64,000 nt of DNA from Syntrophales bacterium (GCA_026417625.1 JAOACW010000004.1:62001-126000), one strand, 5' to 3'. Shown: positions 17,171 through 26,585, counted from the first letter of the stretch. Notes: generated by a model not told the origin, from the sequence alone. Numbers and translations are program-made.

Positions 17171-17812
17171 TTATTTGATTACGAAGTGTGCACGGCGATT
17201 TTTGGCCCATGCTTCTTCACAATGGCGAGGGTCAAGAGGTCTTTCCTCTCCATAGCTTATTGTCTCGATGCGGTCAGCGCTAATTCCAAGCTCAATTAAG
17301 TATTTTTTAGTTTCGTTTGCTCTCTTCTCACCCAGTGCAAGGTTGTACTCGTTAGTTCCCCTCTCGTCGCAGTGACCTTCGATGAGGATACGAACCTCGG
17401 GGTTTTTCATTAGCCATTCAGCATGTTCCTTGAGGATCTCCCTTGCATCGGGGCGGATGTTGTACTTGTCGAAGTCAAAATTGATATCCCTGAGTTCCAC
17501 CTTTGCCACAGGTTTGGCCTCAGTAGAAACGGCTTTTTTCTCCTCTGTGATGGGGGACTCTTTGACTGCGGGAGCTTCTTTTGCCACTTCTTTCTTCTCC
17601 ATTAGGGGTTCTAAAGCAGGCGTTTTTGCTTTTTCCTCAACCACAGCTTTTGGCTTTGGTGTCTCAGATACGGATTCTTTTTTGGGTTCAACTGCTTTTT
17701 GTTCCGGCACCTCTGTAACAGCGCTTTTCTTTGCGCAACTGGACAACATCAGAAAGAGAACCATAATGAAAACCATACCTAGGTTCCATCTGCCCTTTTT
17801 TCTGTTCAACAT
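17171..17812 (-). CDS. pal: Peptidoglycan-associated lipoprotein Pal
   Basis: A 213-residue lipoprotein (LSSC lipobox near residue 25) with a long Lys/Glu/Pro/Ala-rich linker (about 30-105) and an OmpA-like peptidoglycan-binding domain from about 107: INFDFDKYNIRPDA, EGHCDERGTNEYN, GEKRANETKKYL, SYGEERP. Pal ties the outer membrane to murein and is moved by TolQRAB. The linker is longer than in E. coli Pal. AAAGGAGG lies upstream of the ATG. It has its own promoter in the 111-base gap after tolB. Confidence 0.95.
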   Translation of the reverse strand: MLNRKKGRWNLGMVFIMVLFLMLSSCAKKSAVTEVPEQKAVEPKKESVSETPKPKAVVEEKAKTPALEPLMEKKEVAKEAPAVKESPITEEKKAVSTEAKPVAKVELRDINFDFDKYNIRPDAREILKEHAEWLMKNPEVRILIEGHCDERGTNEYNLALGEKRANETKKYLIELGISADRIETISYGEERPLDPRHCEEAWAKNRRAHFVIK

Positions 17813-17869
17813 GCTGATTTCCTCCTTTTATTTGGTTTTTTATAAACCGATTCAATCAACGTTTATATG

Positions 17870-17898
17870 ATTAAACACACAATTATCTTTTACGTCAA
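17870..17898 (-). promoter_or_regulatory. Promoter for pal-cpoB
   Basis: On the minus strand TTGACG (17898-17893), a 17-base spacer and TTTAAT (17875-17870) stand about 58 bases before the pal ATG, in an AT-rich gap. Confidence 0.55.
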
Positions 17899-17923
17899 CC
17901 ACAAATAGAAGACATCCCTGCTG

Positions 17924-19207
17924 TTAATGAGTAATGAACGGTGACCATGACGGACTTTCACCTGCTGTAATCCGACGGTAGAAGCTACCATTTCTGCTTA
18001 TGATGGCAATGACGGGACCATTGGGTGTTTTTTCCACGCAAACCAGGTATCGACCGTCGGGAGACCAGGACGGATGTTCATGGGGGTTTCCATCTGTCAA
18101 CTGGACGTTGGTTTCACCATCAGTACTGATTAGGAAGATTTGAAAGTTACCTCCACTCCTCCCCACATAAGCGATCGTGTTTCCACTGGGAGACCATGCA
18201 GGTGACGTATTGTAGTCCCCTTCGTATGTGAGACGGCGGACATTTTGGCCATGGTGGTCCATGGTGTATATCTGAGGCGATCCGGATCTGTTTGAAACGA
18301 ATGCTATCCATTTCCCATCGGGCGACCAAACAGGAGATACATCTATAGCTGGATCATATGTAAGGCGGGTTAGTGTCCCTGAGGTTAAGTCGAAATTACA
18401 GATTTCTTGGTTGCCTTCGAAACTCACAGATAGAAGGAGACTTTTTCCGTTGGGGGCCCAGGAACCGGGTAGCTTAAGTCCAGGAGGAAGCGGAATTTTG
18501 CGCAGAGAATTGTTTTTCAATTCCTTAACGTACACTTCGGGGTTTCCACCATGATAGGACGTAAAGGCAAGATAACGACCGTCTGTGGACCAGCGAGGGG
18601 AAAGGGTCAGAGATTTGAGGTCTGTAATCCTCTTAATACCCTGACCGTGGAAAGGTATGGTGTAAATCTCCGTTTCTCCATCTCTTCTGAGGATAAATGC
18701 GATTGTAGTGAAAAATATCCTGCCGTCTCCTGTGAGTGTCTGTAGGATTTCGGAGGCTAAATTCTGAGCTATTGGTACCGCATCCATCGTACCAATTGTT
18801 ATCGTCTTTTGTAGAATTTTTTCTCCTTTCACCACATCGTGAAGCTCCATCTCCACTTTAAACACTTTTCCATGGATGTCCAGACGACCAGCGGTGATGT
18901 AATCGGCACCAATGGTTCTCCAGTCTTCATAAATTATTCCTGCGTTTTTTGTGGGGTCACTTAGAAAGGCTTTACGGGGTATAATGTGAAAGTATCCTGT
19001 GAGTTCGAGGAAAGAAGACAGGGTTTCTGAAAGCGAGCGTGAGAAACTTTCCGAGTCTGGTGTTTTAGTGTTACTTGAAAAAGATGTTATGGCTATGGGG
19101 ATCTTTGAGAATTCCGGGGAATCAATGTCGATCATAACCCTGGCGAGAGTAATTTTGAAGCATAGAAGTACGAGCACGATAGCAGTAATGATTCTTTTAA
19201 GCATCAT
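17924..19207 (-). CDS. tolB: Tol-Pal translocation protein TolB
   Basis: A 427-residue periplasmic protein with a signal peptide (residues 1-22, cut near TLA), the TolB N-terminal domain (about 24-160), and a six-bladed PD40 propeller with repeated WSPDGKWIAF / WSPSGNTIAY motifs. It interacts with Pal and TolA during outer-membrane constriction. The ATG overlaps the stop of tolA, showing coupling. Length and domain order are normal. Confidence 0.95.
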   Translation of the reverse strand: MMLKRIITAIVLVLLCFKITLARVMIDIDSPEFSKIPIAITSFSSNTKTPDSESFSRSLSETLSSFLELTGYFHIIPRKAFLSDPTKNAGIIYEDWRTIGADYITAGRLDIHGKVFKVEMELHDVVKGEKILQKTITIGTMDAVPIAQNLASEILQTLTGDGRIFFTTIAFILRRDGETEIYTIPFHGQGIKRITDLKSLTLSPRWSTDGRYLAFTSYHGGNPEVYVKELKNNSLRKIPLPPGLKLPGSWAPNGKSLLLSVSFEGNQEICNFDLTSGTLTRLTYDPAIDVSPVWSPDGKWIAFVSNRSGSPQIYTMDHHGQNVRRLTYEGDYNTSPAWSPSGNTIAYVGRSGGNFQIFLISTDGETNVQLTDGNPHEHPSWSPDGRYLVCVEKTPNGPVIAIISRNGSFYRRITAGESPSWSPFITH

Positions 19208-19905
19208 TTGTAGTTCCTTGCCATGCTGTCGTGGAAACGTATACCCACATCAAGGTAGTCTCCTTCGTACCACTCAGGAAGTGGAGGGAAAGGACTAGCC
19301 TTGTGTACAGCTCTAATTGTGGTTCTGTCATAAACCTCGTCACCGGAACTTTTTTCTATTTTTACCTGTGTTACGGTGCCATCTTTTAGGATTCTCGCAT
19401 GAACAATGGTTTCCCTTGGAATTGTCCTTGTGCTGAGTTCAGGTAGTGTCCAAGCATTTTTTATACGTTTCCATATGATTTCAAGGTATGGGTTGAAACG
19501 CTCATCTGCCCATTCTTTTCCCGTTATTGCTGGGGTCACACTTTGGGGTGGTGTCAGGTATGTCCTCCGGCGAAGGTCTTCTAAGGTTTTTTTAAGAACA
19601 TTTTCATGTTCTCTTGAGTCAAATTTGAAATTTTTTGTCAACTTTTCTTCTTTTCGTAAAACGAGTTCTCTTCCCGTTCGGGAAGAAAGTGATCCATGTG
19701 ACAAAAAGGATGCCTGTTCGTCTCTTATAGAGGCAGGTTCACTTACGAGATCGACGGTGTATATGGGACCAAAGGTCATGCGGGGCTTCGCTGTTAAGGG
19801 GACTAAACTGAGAAAAACAAAGCATAGCACATGGATGCACAGTGATACAATGAGAGTTCCAAAGAATCCCTTCTGGCCTTCGCCTCTGTCTGGAATGAAC
19901 GTCAT
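19204..19905 (-). CDS. tolA: TolA/TonB-family energy transducer
   Basis: A 233-residue protein with a short cytoplasmic tail, one transmembrane helix (about residues 16-36), a linker, and a C-terminal TonB/TolA-type domain (about 140-230: LEIIWKRIKNAWTLP, ARILKDGTVTQVKI, AVHKASPFPPLPEW). It passes force from TolQR to Pal/TolB. The linker is much shorter than the long helical one of E. coli TolA. It lies in the order tolQ-tolR-tolA-tolB, four bases after tolR, so the Tol role is preferred over TonB. Confidence 0.88.
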   Translation of the reverse strand: MTFIPDRGEGQKGFFGTLIVSLCIHVLCFVFLSLVPLTAKPRMTFGPIYTVDLVSEPASIRDEQASFLSHGSLSSRTGRELVLRKEEKLTKNFKFDSREHENVLKKTLEDLRRRTYLTPPQSVTPAITGKEWADERFNPYLEIIWKRIKNAWTLPELSTRTIPRETIVHARILKDGTVTQVKIEKSSGDEVYDRTTIRAVHKASPFPPLPEWYEGDYLDVGIRFHDSMARNYK

Positions 19906-19909
19906 TACC

Positions 19910-20332
19910 TTAGGGTCTCGTTTCCGGTGGTTCGGTGATCATACCTAGCCGGTCCACCCCTGCTTTCTTCAGTTCCCCCATGACCTCTACTACATAACCA
20001 TAAGGGACCGTTTTATCCGCCCTTAGATATACTTCTCTGTCCAATCTGTGGCTTAGTATGGTTTCCATTTTTGCTCGGAGCTCGTTATACGGGATGTAGT
20101 TTTTGTTGATGAAAATCTCGCGGTTGCTGTTTATAGTGAGGACAAGTTTTTCCTCTGTAACGTCTATACTTCTGGATTGCACGCGTGGGAGGTTGACGTC
20201 TATTCCCATCTGTAACATTGGCGCCGTAACCATGAAAATTATAAGCAGAACGAGGACAACGTCCACAAGGGGTGTAACGTTAATCTCCGACATTAGTCTA
20301 TGAGATGTGGAGTTATTTCTGAGTCTCTTCAT
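19910..20332 (-). CDS. tolR: TolR/ExbD-type proton channel subunit
   Basis: A 140-residue protein with one transmembrane helix near residues 20-40 containing the proton-path Asp in PLVDVVLVLLIIFMVTAPM, then the periplasmic ExbD/TolR domain ending GVDRLGMITEP. It overlaps the stop of tolQ by four bases (ATGA). Gene order assigns it to the Tol system. Confidence 0.93.
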   Translation of the reverse strand: MKRLRNNSTSHRLMSEINVTPLVDVVLVLLIIFMVTAPMLQMGIDVNLPRVQSRSIDVTEEKLVLTINSNREIFINKNYIPYNELRAKMETILSHRLDREVYLRADKTVPYGYVVEVMGELKKAGVDRLGMITEPPETRP

Positions 20333-21081
20333 ATTTTCAGGAGATTACGCTGGATAACGTTTACTAGTTCCGCTCCAAAAGATTCCATTTCCTGGTTGAA
20401 CACCCTTATTTTACTGAGGTAGTAGTTATAGAATATAACCGCCGGTATTGCCGCTGCCAGTCCTGCTGCTGTGGCTATTAAAGCTTCAGAAATACCAGGT
20501 GCCACTACTGCAAGGGTAGCGGATCCACGGATGCCAATGCCCTTGAAAGTGTCCATTATCCCCCAAACAGTTCCGAAGAGCCCGATGAAAGGACAGGCGT
20601 TTCCCGTTGTCGCCAGGAATCCGAGGAGACTTTCCAGTTTTGATGTTTCCATTCCTATGGCCTGACTTATTGCTCTTTCCACATTATCTATCCCTTTAAA
20701 AACCGGTATTGCGTCAATGTTTTGGGGGTTTCCTTTTACACTTTGTGGATCCCTTGGTTGTTGGCTAATCTTTACAAGTTCCGAGTAACCTGACCTGAAA
20801 ACTCCAGCCAAAGTGGAATTTTTCAGATTTTTTGTGTTTGAGAAGATCTCTGCGAGCCTTTGACCTTTGAGATATACATCTGAAAAAGCGTTATTCTCCG
20901 CTTTGATACGTCGGAAAGTAACGAATTTCATCATTATTATAGCCCAGGAAACCACGGAAAAACCTAGTAGTATTATGAGGACAAGTTGCACTACTATCCC
21001 CGCCTCGAGGATCATGTTCAGCAATGTGCCTTGGAAATGTCCACCGAATCCAGCAAGAGAAATTTCTGTCCACTCAGTCAC
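20329..21081 (-). CDS. tolQ: TolQ/ExbB-type proton channel subunit
   Basis: A 250-residue MotA/TolQ/ExbB protein with helices at about 22-45, 150-172 and 190-215. The conserved GLFGTVWGIMDTFKGIG and ISEALIATAAGLAAAIPAV segments are present. With TolR it converts proton flow to motion of TolA. The start is GTG, preceded by AAGGAG. It lies 69 bases after epmA on the same strand and may be read through from it. Confidence 0.95.
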   Translation of the reverse strand: MTEWTEISLAGFGGHFQGTLLNMILEAGIVVQLVLIILLGFSVVSWAIIMMKFVTFRRIKAENNAFSDVYLKGQRLAEIFSNTKNLKNSTLAGVFRSGYSELVKISQQPRDPQSVKGNPQNIDAIPVFKGIDNVERAISQAIGMETSKLESLLGFLATTGNACPFIGLFGTVWGIMDTFKGIGIRGSATLAVVAPGISEALIATAAGLAAAIPAVIFYNYYLSKIRVFNQEMESFGAELVNVIQRNLLKI

Positions 21082-21150
21082 TGTTAAACTCCTTTTTAAA
21101 AGTAGTTTTCTAAATTAAAAAGAGGAAGCTGTCAACGCCTCCATATCTCT

Positions 21151-22074
21151 CTATAGCAATTCTGGAGGAAAGGCTACAACTTCCTCTATTGTTCTTGCCC
21201 CTGTAAACAGCATGACCAAACGATCCACCCCGAGAGCAGCACCTGCTGATGCTGGCATGGCTGACAAATCCCGTAAGAAGGTTTCAGGCATAGGTAGAGG
21301 ATGTTTCCCTAAGTGGCGACGTTTGTTTTCACAGATAATAAAACGTTTTTTTTGTTCTAAAGGATCGGTAAGTTCTGTCATTCCGTTCACAAGTTCTAAA
21401 CCGGCGATGTACAGTTCGAATCGTTCACAGCAGAGGGGATCGTTTTCTTTTGCTTTGGCGAGTGGTGCGGTAAAGAGGGGATAGTCATAGAGAAAGACCG
21501 GTTTACTTTTCGTGATGTTTGGTTCTATAAATTCCAGCAGAACTTCATCAAATGTTTCAGAATTTATGGCCTCCTCAAGTGTTAAAGGAGCAAACATCTG
21601 GAAGGCTTCTCTTAAAGATAAGCGGTCCCAGGGTGGTATGAGGTTTATTCTTTCCCCTCCAAAAGAGAGTTCCTCGCCAAGACACAGGCGATCTGCTATA
21701 TGAATGATCAATCTCTCACATTCTTCCATGAGGTGTTTGTAGTTACCTTGTTCCTGGTACCACTCGAGCATTGTGAATTCTGGAAGATGAAATTGCCCCC
21801 TTTCTCCGTCCCGAAAGCAGTGACAGATTTGGTATATGCGATGTAATCCACCGGCGAGAAGGCGTTTCATGTTTAGCTCAGGTGATGTCTGGAGGTACCA
21901 CGAACGGGAAGGCACAGGATCGATGTGAATTTCGGGTGCTGGCGCTGGTATGAGAATGGGGGTTTCCACCTCCAGGTAGCCAGCTTGATCGAAAAAATCC
22001 CTTATGGCCCGCAGAATCTTTGCCCTTATCAGGAGGAAATCAACCTTTCGGTTCAGGTGCCACAATACATCCAC
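21151..22074 (-). CDS. epmA: EF-P--(R)-beta-lysine ligase EpmA (GenX/PoxA)
   Basis: A 307-residue class II lysyl-tRNA synthetase-like catalytic domain without the anticodon-binding domain. Class II motifs are present: VETPILIPAPAPEIHI (motif 1), CFRDGERGQFHLPEFTMLEW (motif 2) and GAALGVDRLVMLF (motif 3). EpmA attaches beta-lysine to a lysine of elongation factor P. Its immediate neighbours are efp and an epmB-type aminomutase, which makes the assignment firm. Confidence 0.95.
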   Translation of the reverse strand: MDVLWHLNRKVDFLLIRAKILRAIRDFFDQAGYLEVETPILIPAPAPEIHIDPVPSRSWYLQTSPELNMKRLLAGGLHRIYQICHCFRDGERGQFHLPEFTMLEWYQEQGNYKHLMEECERLIIHIADRLCLGEELSFGGERINLIPPWDRLSLREAFQMFAPLTLEEAINSETFDEVLLEFIEPNITKSKPVFLYDYPLFTAPLAKAKENDPLCCERFELYIAGLELVNGMTELTDPLEQKKRFIICENKRRHLGKHPLPMPETFLRDLSAMPASAGAALGVDRLVMLFTGARTIEEVVAFPPELL

Positions 22075-22109
22075 ATTTGATTTATAGTTCCTGCGAAAAT
22101 AAGGATGCT

Positions 22110-22685
22110 TCAGTCTTTAACTCTGGTTATGTACTCACCGGTTCTAGTGTCCACCCGGATTTTGTCGCCCGCTTCTACGAATGGAGGAACCTGAATAACG
22201 TAGCCCGTCTGAAGAGTTACAGGCTTTGTTTTTCCAGCAACAGTGTCACCTTTTACCCAGGGTTCGGCAACGGTTACTGTGAGATCCACAAAGTTGGGTA
22301 AATTGATTCCAAGGGGTCTGTTTTCAAACAGTAGCACCTCAACTTCGAGATTTTCCACAAGGAAATTCTTAGCGTCACCTATCTGATCTTCTGTTAAACA
22401 GATCTGTTCAAAAGTTTCCGTATCCATGAACCAATAGTTTCCCTCTTCCTCATATAGGTACTGCATTTTCTTTTCCTGAAGATCCGCTGGTTCGAAAACG
22501 TCTATGGAACGGAAGTTTCGTTCATATTGGGCTCCTGTAATCAAATTTTTAAGTTTGCATCTGTAGAGGGCTTGACCTTTCCCCGGTTTTACAAAATTAA
22601 AATCTACGATCACATGAGGATCACCATCAATTTTGATTCTCAATCCTTTGCGGAGATCGCTTGCTGTGTACATAGTTGTTACCAT
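22110..22685 (-). CDS. efp: Translation elongation factor P
   Basis: A 191-residue EF-P with three beta-barrel domains. The modification loop reads VKPGKGQALYR; the lysine (K36 from this start) in PGKGQ matches the beta-lysylated lysine of E. coli EF-P. EF-P relieves stalling at polyproline stretches. The ATG at 22673 (giving MYTASDLRKG) is an equally possible start. It is flanked by epmA and epmB, so the substrate and both modifying enzymes are encoded together. Confidence 0.96.
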   Translation of the reverse strand: MVTTMYTASDLRKGLRIKIDGDPHVIVDFNFVKPGKGQALYRCKLKNLITGAQYERNFRSIDVFEPADLQEKKMQYLYEEEGNYWFMDTETFEQICLTEDQIGDAKNFLVENLEVEVLLFENRPLGINLPNFVDLTVTVAEPWVKGDTVAGKTKPVTLQTGYVIQVPPFVEAGDKIRVDTRTGEYITRVKD

Positions 22686-22750
22686 CCGTGAAGAACTTCT
22701 CTTCTCTTATTTTATTTTGTCAGTCGTTGTCAATTAGGATTTACCTCTTC

Positions 22751-23785
22751 TTAGGGATACAGACCTCTCAGTAGATGGGGACTGAGTGGTATTTTCCCTT
22801 TGTATGTGTCCAGGACATAAAGTGGCAAAGAGAGCCCGGAGATTTCGCGCCGAAGTTTGTCCATTATTTCTATTCCTTTCCTTAAAGGTACTTGGAAATG
22901 TCTCGTCCCCTTCACTGGCTCTGGATGGAAAAGGTAATAGGGTCTCACAGATAAGCGTTGGAGATTGTAGAAAAGCTCTTTCAAGGTGTCTGGGTTGTCA
23001 TTGATGCCTCTGAGGAGAACCGTTTGACAGGATAGGGGTATGCCTGCCATTACTAAGCGTTCACACGCTTCTGCTGCCTCGGGTGTAATTTCCCGGGGGT
23101 TGTTGAATTGAGTGTTGAACCATAGTGGTCGGTATTTTTTGAGTAACGATGTAAGTTCCTCGGTAATCCTCATGGGTAATGTTACGGGGATCCTAGATCC
23201 AATTCTTATGACTTCTACAGTGGAGATTTTTTTAATGGAGAAAAGTACCCTGTCCAGTTTTTCATCATTCATTATTAGTGGATCACCCCCTGAGAGGATT
23301 ACCTCTCTTATACCTGGTTTTTCTCTTATATATTGCACTATTTCTTTCAGTTGCGCTGCTGTGATCGTTTTTTTTTCGTTTTTCCATAGACGTTTGCGAT
23401 TACAGTAGCGGCAGTACACTGCACAGATATTTGTAGTTATGATTAAACAACGATCGGGATATCTGTGGAGAAGTCCTGGTACGGGCATATGGTACCTTTC
23501 TTCCAGAGGATCATCCGTGAATCGATCTTCTTGGTCCAGTTCTTCCTTCTGGGGTACACACTGGAGAAAAATGGGATCTCTGTGTATGGGTTCCCGGATC
23601 AGGGAAAAGTAGTGGGGTGTAATTGAAATGGGGTAGTGTTTGATCACATTTTCGATTTCTAAAAGATCTTTACCATTTATTGGGAGAAGTTTGCAAAGAT
23701 GATCAAAGGAAGATACCCTGTTCTTGAACTGCCACTTCCAGTTGGACCATCTTTCGGGAGGGATGTCATCTTTTGAAATCGTCAT
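22751..23785 (-). CDS. epmB: Lysine 2,3-aminomutase family protein, EpmB type
   Basis: A 344-residue radical SAM, PLP-dependent enzyme that interconverts alpha- and beta-lysine. The N-terminus has WSNWKWQFKNRV, the cluster motif is CAVYCRYCNRKR, and the putative PLP lysine is in GKIPLSPH near the C-terminus. The length matches EpmB rather than the longer fermentative KamA, and the epmA and efp neighbours support EpmB. A TTG at 23848 would extend it by 21 residues and overlap the upstream gene by 49 bases; I prefer the ATG at 23785. Confidence 0.9.
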   Translation of the reverse strand: MTISKDDIPPERWSNWKWQFKNRVSSFDHLCKLLPINGKDLLEIENVIKHYPISITPHYFSLIREPIHRDPIFLQCVPQKEELDQEDRFTDDPLEERYHMPVPGLLHRYPDRCLIITTNICAVYCRYCNRKRLWKNEKKTITAAQLKEIVQYIREKPGIREVILSGGDPLIMNDEKLDRVLFSIKKISTVEVIRIGSRIPVTLPMRITEELTSLLKKYRPLWFNTQFNNPREITPEAAEACERLVMAGIPLSCQTVLLRGINDNPDTLKELFYNLQRLSVRPYYLFHPEPVKGTRHFQVPLRKGIEIMDKLRREISGLSLPLYVLDTYKGKIPLSPHLLRGLYP

Positions 23786-23799
23786 CGCCCTCTGAAGAC

Positions 23800-24750
23800 T
23801 CACTTTCTGTATATGTACCTCTCCAGAAGGCGGTGATAGGGGGTCCAATCAGAATCCTCATCTTTAACGTCGTTGATCGATTCCTGAAATGCTTTGACTT
23901 TGGAGTCCATATCGTCCATATAGTGGACAATGAGGGCTTCTACAGTTTTGGGTCTCTTGGGGGAACCGAATTCGAGAAGTCCGTGGTGACTTATTATGAT
24001 GTGTTTTAGTTCAAGGGCGAGGTCTTCAGGAAAATCTTCAATTTCCTTTATTTTACCCTCAATGATCTCCAATCCCATAATTATATGTCCTATCAGCCGT
24101 CCTTCGCTCGAGTAGTCTATTATTCTTTCGTAGGTAAACTCCTGTATTTTCCCGATGTCATGGAAAAGGGCACCTGCTATAAGGAGATCTCTGCTGATAT
24201 TTTTGTAGTGACGAGATACTATATCCACGAGGCGAACAACTGACAAAGTGTGTTCGAGCAAACCCCCGATGTAGCTGTGGTGAAAACTTTTCGCAGCGGG
24301 AGCGTTCATAAATTTGTTTCTCGTTTGTTCATCCGTAAAGATGAGTTCCGCTAAACGACGGAGGTGTGGTGAGGAGATCTGGGCGACGTAATTCATGATT
24401 TCGTTCATCATAATGTTTCTATCATCCTGAACAGTTTTTAGATAATCGGCGGGATCAACCTCTTCGGATTCTGCTCGGCGGACGTGTGTTACGTTTATCT
24501 GGATTGAATCACGGTATCTGACCGCACGTCCTTGGACAAAAACAACGTCCCCTTTTCGGAAAAGTTTCTCCAGCTGCTCCGCGTCATTCCAGACCTTTCC
24601 CTCTAATTCTCCTGTTTTATCTCTAAGGCGGAGGCTCAGATAGAGATTTCCTTTCTGATTATAACTTGTATTCTTCTCAGTGCAGATGAAAAAGTCGGCG
24701 ATCCGATCATCCGCCTTAATGTCCTTTATGAAGGTGTTTTTCTTTACCAA
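23800..24750 (-). CDS. YhaM-like 3'-5' exoribonuclease (OB-fold plus HD domain)
   Basis: A 316-residue protein with an N-terminal OB-fold nucleic-acid-binding domain (about residues 15-100) and an HD hydrolase domain (about 155-290) with HHSYIGGLLEHT, LFHDIGKIQEF and HIIISHHG. This order is that of YhaM-type exoribonucleases. The start is TTG, with GGAGAG seven bases upstream. It probably heads the minus-strand operon leading into epmB-efp-epmA-tol. Confidence 0.88.
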   Translation of the reverse strand: MVKKNTFIKDIKADDRIADFFICTEKNTSYNQKGNLYLSLRLRDKTGELEGKVWNDAEQLEKLFRKGDVVFVQGRAVRYRDSIQINVTHVRRAESEEVDPADYLKTVQDDRNIMMNEIMNYVAQISSPHLRRLAELIFTDEQTRNKFMNAPAAKSFHHSYIGGLLEHTLSVVRLVDIVSRHYKNISRDLLIAGALFHDIGKIQEFTYERIIDYSSEGRLIGHIIMGLEIIEGKIKEIEDFPEDLALELKHIIISHHGLLEFGSPKRPKTVEALIVHYMDDMDSKVKAFQESINDVKDEDSDWTPYHRLLERYIYRK

Positions 24751-24893
24751 TTTATACTCTCCTATAAATTAAGAGGTTCGGAGGGAATGTTTGCAGATCA
24801 AATAAGATCGTTACAAAGTATATGTGCAAGATTCACCTCTGTCAAGAAAATACCGTGTTTCCTGGATTTTTAACTTTGTTTTGGTTTGGTTTC

Positions 24894-24923
24894 TTGACAT
24901 ACCTATTTGTGTTTTTGTATATT
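24894..24923 (+). promoter_or_regulatory. Promoter for the rubrerythrin gene
   Basis: TTGACA (24894-24899), an 18-base spacer and TATATT (24918-24923) lie about 37 bases before the rubrerythrin ATG. The 191-base divergent gap holds no other recognisable site. Confidence 0.65.
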
Positions 24924-24959
24924 CGGCCAAACTAATCTAAATTGGGAGGCAAGAGGATT

Positions 24960-25538
24960 ATGGGTCGGTCTATAAAGGGGACGGAGACGGAACGGAATCT
25001 TCTCAAGGCTTTTGCAGGGGAATCACAGGCCCGAAACAGGTATACCTATTTTGCCAGTGAGGCGAGGAAAGCAGGTTATGAGCAGATAGCAGCCATATTT
25101 TTGGAGACGGCAGATAACGAAAAAGAGCATGCAAAAGTTTTTTTCAAATATCTCGAAGGGGGAGAGGTAAACATTGAAGCTTCTTTCCCAGCGGGAGTGA
25201 TCGCTGATACAAAGGCAAATCTTCTTGCTGCTGCAGAGGGTGAGCGTTTAGAATGGTCCATTTTGTATAAAGGGTTCGCTGAGGTGGCGAGGAAAGAAGG
25301 TTTTGATGAAATTGCCCGCTCGTTTGAAGAGATCGCCAAAGTGGAGATGTTCCACGAGGAAAGATATCGAAAGCTAATAGAGAATATGGAAAAAAATCGG
25401 GTTTTTTCTCGTTCGGAGGAGGTCAAATGGCATTGCCGCAATTGCGGATACATCTTTGTTGGTAAAGAGGCTCCTGTTCAATGTCCGTCATGTTTCCATC
25501 CACAGGCTTTTTTTGAGATTCTTGCGGAGAACTACTGA
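24960..25538 (+). CDS. rbr: Rubrerythrin
   Basis: A 192-residue non-haem di-iron peroxidase. The ferritin-like four-helix domain carries the Glu/His ligands (AFAGESQARNRY, DNEKEHAK, EIAKVEMFHEERY), and a C-terminal rubredoxin domain has two CxxC knuckles (HCRNCGYIF, CPSCFHP). It removes hydrogen peroxide in anaerobes. I start at ATG 24960 with GGGAGG/AGAGG upstream; the TTG at 24942 overlaps that RBS and would add six residues not seen in the family. Confidence 0.96.
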   Translation: MGRSIKGTETERNLLKAFAGESQARNRYTYFASEARKAGYEQIAAIFLETADNEKEHAKVFFKYLEGGEVNIEASFPAGVIADTKANLLAAAEGERLEWSILYKGFAEVARKEGFDEIARSFEEIAKVEMFHEERYRKLIENMEKNRVFSRSEEVKWHCRNCGYIFVGKEAPVQCPSCFHPQAFFEILAENY

Positions 25539-25541
25539 GCA

Positions 25542-25961
25542 GTGAAAACTTATAGAAAGGAACTGTGGTTTCACATACCCACCCGTAGGGGGTTTGTCAA
25601 TATAACTCCTCAGGTTAGACAGTGTGTGAAAGAGAGTGGTATACGGGAAGGGCTTGTGCTGGTTAATGCTATGCATATAACAGCTTCTGTGTTTATAAAT
25701 GATGATGAACCTGGGTTACATCAGGACTATGAACGCTGGCTAGAAGAGCTAGCTCCCCATGAACCAACTTCACGTTATCTCCATAACAGAACAGGTGAGG
25801 ATAATGGGGATGCCCACCTAAAGAGGCAGATTATGGGACGGGAAGTTGTAGTGGCAATAACGGATGGTGAACTGGATTTTGGTCCCTGGGAGCAGATATT
25901 CTACGGAGAATTCGACGGGAGGCGGCGTAAAAGGGTGCTTGTGAAGATTATTGGAGAGTGA
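25542..25961 (+). CDS. yjbQ: YjbQ family protein (UPF0047)
   Basis: A 139-residue single-domain protein with the family's [28 protein letters not shown] and FYGEFDG blocks. Members can replace thiamine phosphate synthase weakly in vivo, but the true role is unsettled. The start is GTG, three bases after the rubrerythrin stop, so the two share a message. Confidence 0.93.
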   Translation: MKTYRKELWFHIPTRRGFVNITPQVRQCVKESGIREGLVLVNAMHITASVFINDDEPGLHQDYERWLEELAPHEPTSRYLHNRTGEDNGDAHLKRQIMGREVVVAITDGELDFGPWEQIFYGEFDGRRRKRVLVKIIGE

Positions 25962-25994
25962 TCTGAGTTATATACTGAAGGGATCGGTGAATTG

Positions 25995-26579
25995 TCATAT
26001 GTGGTATTTCCTTACAAGTGCTGTAACAACACCGGCGAGGCGGAGTTCGTTTTTGGGTTTGATGGGGGGGTAATGTGGGTTGGCCGCTTCGAGGTAAACA
26101 TTTTGCCCTTTTTTGCGAAAATACTTCACTGTCCACTCTCCGTCGACTTCTGCAACGACTATGTCCCCGCTTTTAGGTATGCGTCCTCTTTCTACGATCA
26201 CCAGATCTCCCTCCATGATTCCTGCATCTATCATAGAATCACCTGTTACCTGGAGCAAGAATGAGGTTTCCGGTTGGTTTATGAGATATTCGTCTAAGGA
26301 GATAATGTCGCGGAGCGCCTCATCCTCGGGGGAGGGGAAACCCGCATGGATGGCTCCGAAAACGGGTATGGCAAAGAGACTTCCGGAAGGGATCAGGTGT
26401 CCTCTTTCGTCTCTTTTGAGTTTACCTTGGGCTATAAGTTTGGAAACCCAGTGATGAACGACACTTTTCGATCGAACTCCAAGAATTTCCATCATTTCTT
26501 GATATGTGGGCATCCGTCTGTTCCTCATAAAAAAGGACCTGATCTCCGCGGAAACACTCTCGAGCGTATTTCTCTTCAT
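25995..26579 (-). CDS. lexA: SOS repressor LexA
   Basis: A 194-residue LexA. Residues 1-65 form the winged helix (RMPTYQEMMEILGVRSKSVVHHW). The self-cleavage site is the Ala-Gly pair in IHAGFP near residue 80. The latent protease has Ser in VTGDSMIDAG and Lys in EWTVKYF. The ATG at 26579 fits the family N-terminus; no RBS precedes it, and the promoter's -10 ends seven bases upstream, so the message is probably leaderless. The operator lies in the promoter, giving autoregulation. exoA is divergent. Confidence 0.96.
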   Translation of the reverse strand: MKRNTLESVSAEIRSFFMRNRRMPTYQEMMEILGVRSKSVVHHWVSKLIAQGKLKRDERGHLIPSGSLFAIPVFGAIHAGFPSPEDEALRDIISLDEYLINQPETSFLLQVTGDSMIDAGIMEGDLVIVERGRIPKSGDIVVAEVDGEWTVKYFRKKGQNVYLEAANPHYPPIKPKNELRLAGVVTALVRKYHI

Positions 26580-26585
26580 ACTATT

